Shown here: in pieces, positions 6,104 to 6,901 of the stretch
Layout: the number at the start of each line of letters is the position of its first letter
How positions within the stretch are numbered: the stretch's first letter is position 1
Assembly (NCBI GenBank): GCA_027483785.1
Contig: JAIXTU010000421.1
Span: 1 to 6,901, forward strand
Length of the DNA stretch: 6,901 nt
From: Flavobacterium sp.
GTDB taxonomy: Bacteria; Bacteroidota; Bacteroidia; Flavobacteriales; Flavobacteriaceae
Reading direction: 5' to 3'
The notes under the pieces: model-generated
What the model was told of the DNA's origin: nothing
The model's database searches: none
What the model saw: the letters and a program-made list of their open reading frames with translations, nothing else
Made by a program: the position numbers and the translations under genes

Positions 6104-6178
6104 CGCTGCGGCAGTGCTGGAAATTTCGTAAACCGCAGCGTCGCGCTTTTTGCTGCAATGGTTCGCAAACAGCTGCGG
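6104..6178. repeat. GCTGCGG repeat cluster with inverted copy
   Basis: CGCTGCGG (6104-6111) has its perfect reverse complement CCGCAGCG at 6133-6140, an 8-bp GC-rich stem with a 21-base loop. A second direct copy, GCTGCGG, is at 6172-6178 and could pair with the same CCGCAGC. A shorter CTGCGG follows at 6222-6227. A separate GCGTGC (6194-6199) / GCACGC (6231-6236) inverted pair lies further right. The cluster could fold into alternative hairpins as RNA or single-stranded DNA. Confidence 0.5.
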
Positions 6179-6455
6179 CGCACCGTCGTTTTTGCGTGCT
6201 TCCGTTGGTCGCCCTTAAAAACTGCGGTACGCACGCGCTGTTTTTTGCCCCATTTCCGCGTCAATCGCTATTGCGGCGTATCGTTTCCAAAAAAAATCTT
6301 GACGAAGAGTGCTTTTCAACCGACTAAATCTCGATAGCACTAAGTTACTTCATTAGTTTCGCTAACGTCTCGGGTGCAATGCGTACCAAAACCACTTTCA
6401 AAACTAATCTAAAAAAGACGTTGTTGAGATGTGTTTTTATATTTTTTGAAGGTGG

Positions 6456-6491
6456 GGATTGCAAATTTGGGCTATTGGGATTTTAATCCTA
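6456..6491. repeat. Two tandem small REP-like hairpin words
   Basis: GGATTGCAAATTT (6456-6468) and GGATTTTAATCC (6478-6489) have the same form, GGATT-n-AATCC, the first with two G-T wobble positions. The second extends to 16 bases (6476-6491) with one wobble pair. Similar paired GGATT...AATCC words occur in intergenic DNA of Bacteroidota as I recall. They lie just past the stop of the lipoprotein gene at 6505. Confidence 0.35.
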
Positions 6492-6504
6492 TGCTAGATG
6501 AGTT

Positions 6505-6901
6505 CTACTTAATTGAATCAATTTTATAGTCTTTTTGTTCTTTCACTACAGTAACGAGAATAGTTACTTTTTCAATGTAATCAACTCCTTGTGGATTTGT
6601 ATTTGGTGCTAGGTAAGAAACGATAAATGTATTTTCTTTATTTAACGCTTTAGAAACTGTTAATGTTTTTAAATGCTCAAGATCAGTACTTAAGTCTTTG
6701 ATAATCATATCGTGATCCAGATATGGTTCATTTACTTCGTTTATAAGTCGCTTAGTACAATACTTTATTTTTAGAGAATCTAAGTTTTTTTTAAGTGACG
6801 CGCTTTTATTTGTTGCCCATTCCGTATTGTAGACAGTATAAAACTCTTTCAACATAGCAATTGCGAGTTCTTCGTCTTCTTTATCCTGAGCTTTACAAGC
6901 A
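6505..6901 (-). CDS. Probable lipoprotein, DUF3828-like, 5' end cut by window edge
   Basis: The frame is open from the right edge to a TAG at 6505-6507, giving 131 visible residues. The visible part begins A-C-K, followed by a charged stretch (AQDKEDEEL). The cysteine after alanine fits a lipobox whose hydrophobic signal lies outside the window, so ATG 6855 is an internal Met and not the start. The body reads MLKEFYTVYNTEWATN (16-31), SLKIKYCTKRLINEV (43-57), LDHDMI (62-67), a strand NTFIVSYLAP (90-99) and an ending ILVTVVKEQKDYKIDSIK. This pattern, an N-terminal helix with FYxxY, 'KKYCTKxL' and a final VVKE...YKIDxI, resembles DUF3828 proteins, which are secreted or lipid-anchored in Bacteroidota and have no known function. 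Its DNA looks more AT-rich than the neighbouring genes. The family call is moderate; the lipoprotein call depends on unseen sequence. Confidence 0.7.
   Translation of the reverse strand, partial: ACKAQDKEDEELAIAMLKEFYTVYNTEWATNKSASLKKNLDSLKIKYCTKRLINEVNEPYLDHDMIIKDLSTDLEHLKTLTVSKALNKENTFIVSYLAPNTNPQGVDYIEKVTILVTVVKEQKDYKIDSIK

Larger units (their letters stand above)
6001..6504. other. About 500-bp gene-free region, partly GC-rich and repeat-like
   Basis: No convincing gene is present. From about 6096 to 6250 the DNA is clearly richer in G+C than the genes on either side and stays open in several frames on both strands, but the translations are rich in Arg, Phe, Cys and Ser without any domain pattern. 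It contains GCTGCGG-type words in both orientations and, at the ends, GGGCAA (6096-6101) and TTGCCC (6245-6250) facing each other. From 6300 to 6504 the DNA becomes AT-rich again and ends in two small hairpin-like words. The most likely reading is a decayed or structured intergenic repeat of a kind common in Flavobacteriia; this is inference. Confidence 0.6.

Noticed and set aside
6014..6337. A 107-codon plus-strand reading frame and two overlapping frames (6094-6327 plus, 6061-6264 minus)
   Set aside because: They lie in the GC-rich repeat-like block where stops are rare in all frames; the products are rich in Arg, Cys and Phe, show no domain or signal pattern, and contradict each other.
6001..6504. 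tRNA, other known ncRNA, CRISPR array or att site in the gene-free region
   Set aside because: No tRNA-like TTCGA arm with matching stems and no regularly spaced repeats were found by eye; no transposase or integrase gene accompanies the repeats.
6505..6855. Complete gene starting at ATG 6855
   Set aside because: The frame stays open upstream to the window edge and shows Ala-Cys-Lys, a likely lipobox, so 6855 is an internal Met.

Overview
The window looks like chromosomal DNA of a Bacteroidota bacterium, most likely of the class Flavobacteriia. The evidence is a PorT-type protein of the type IX secretion system (T9SS), a secreted esterase ending in a T9SS sorting domain, Bacteroidota-specific small proteins (a 2TM-domain protein, a stand-alone early-set domain protein, a 3-TM protein of the kind often labelled 'KefB'), promoter-like sequences of the TTG / TAnnTTTG type, and AT-leaning DNA with few Shine-Dalgarno sites. 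There are eight protein genes, two of them cut by the window ends. I see no rRNA, tRNA, CRISPR array or complete insertion sequence.

Left block (1-2190, minus strand): a tight four-gene unit reads from right to left: 2TM-domain membrane protein, folA (dihydrofolate reductase), ubiE/menG (demethylmenaquinone methyltransferase) and porT (cut by the left edge). The first two genes overlap as TAATG, folA and ubiE are 51 bp apart, and ubiE and porT are separated by one base. A good flavobacterial-type promoter lies just upstream of the 2TM gene.

Middle (2190-3110): a divergent intergenic region holds two palindromic sites 30 bp apart. Next comes a plus-strand gene for a 98-residue carbohydrate-binding-type (AMPK/CBM48-like) early-set domain protein. 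A strong bidirectional terminator separates it from a convergent minus-strand gene for a small 3-TM protein.

Right block (3151-5985, minus strand): a YbjT-like NAD(P)-binding/DUF2867 protein with a GTG start is followed after 16 bp by an esterase. The esterase has a signal peptide, an N-terminal early-set/starch-binding-like domain, an alpha/beta-hydrolase domain and a C-terminal T9SS sorting domain. A small terminator overlaps its stop codon. The esterase is a predicted client of the secretion machinery to which the porT product belongs.

Right end (6001-6504) is about 500 bp without a convincing gene. It holds a locally GC-rich stretch with several GCTGCGG/CCGCAGC copies in both orientations and a pair of small REP-like hairpins, and looks like a degenerate intergenic repeat. 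The window ends inside a minus-strand lipoprotein gene resembling DUF3828 proteins. Overall this is mostly ordinary core and semi-accessory flavobacterial sequence. The least explained parts are the paired palindromes at 2215-2254, the inverted duplication around 3107-3182 and the repeat-like region at 6096-6491.
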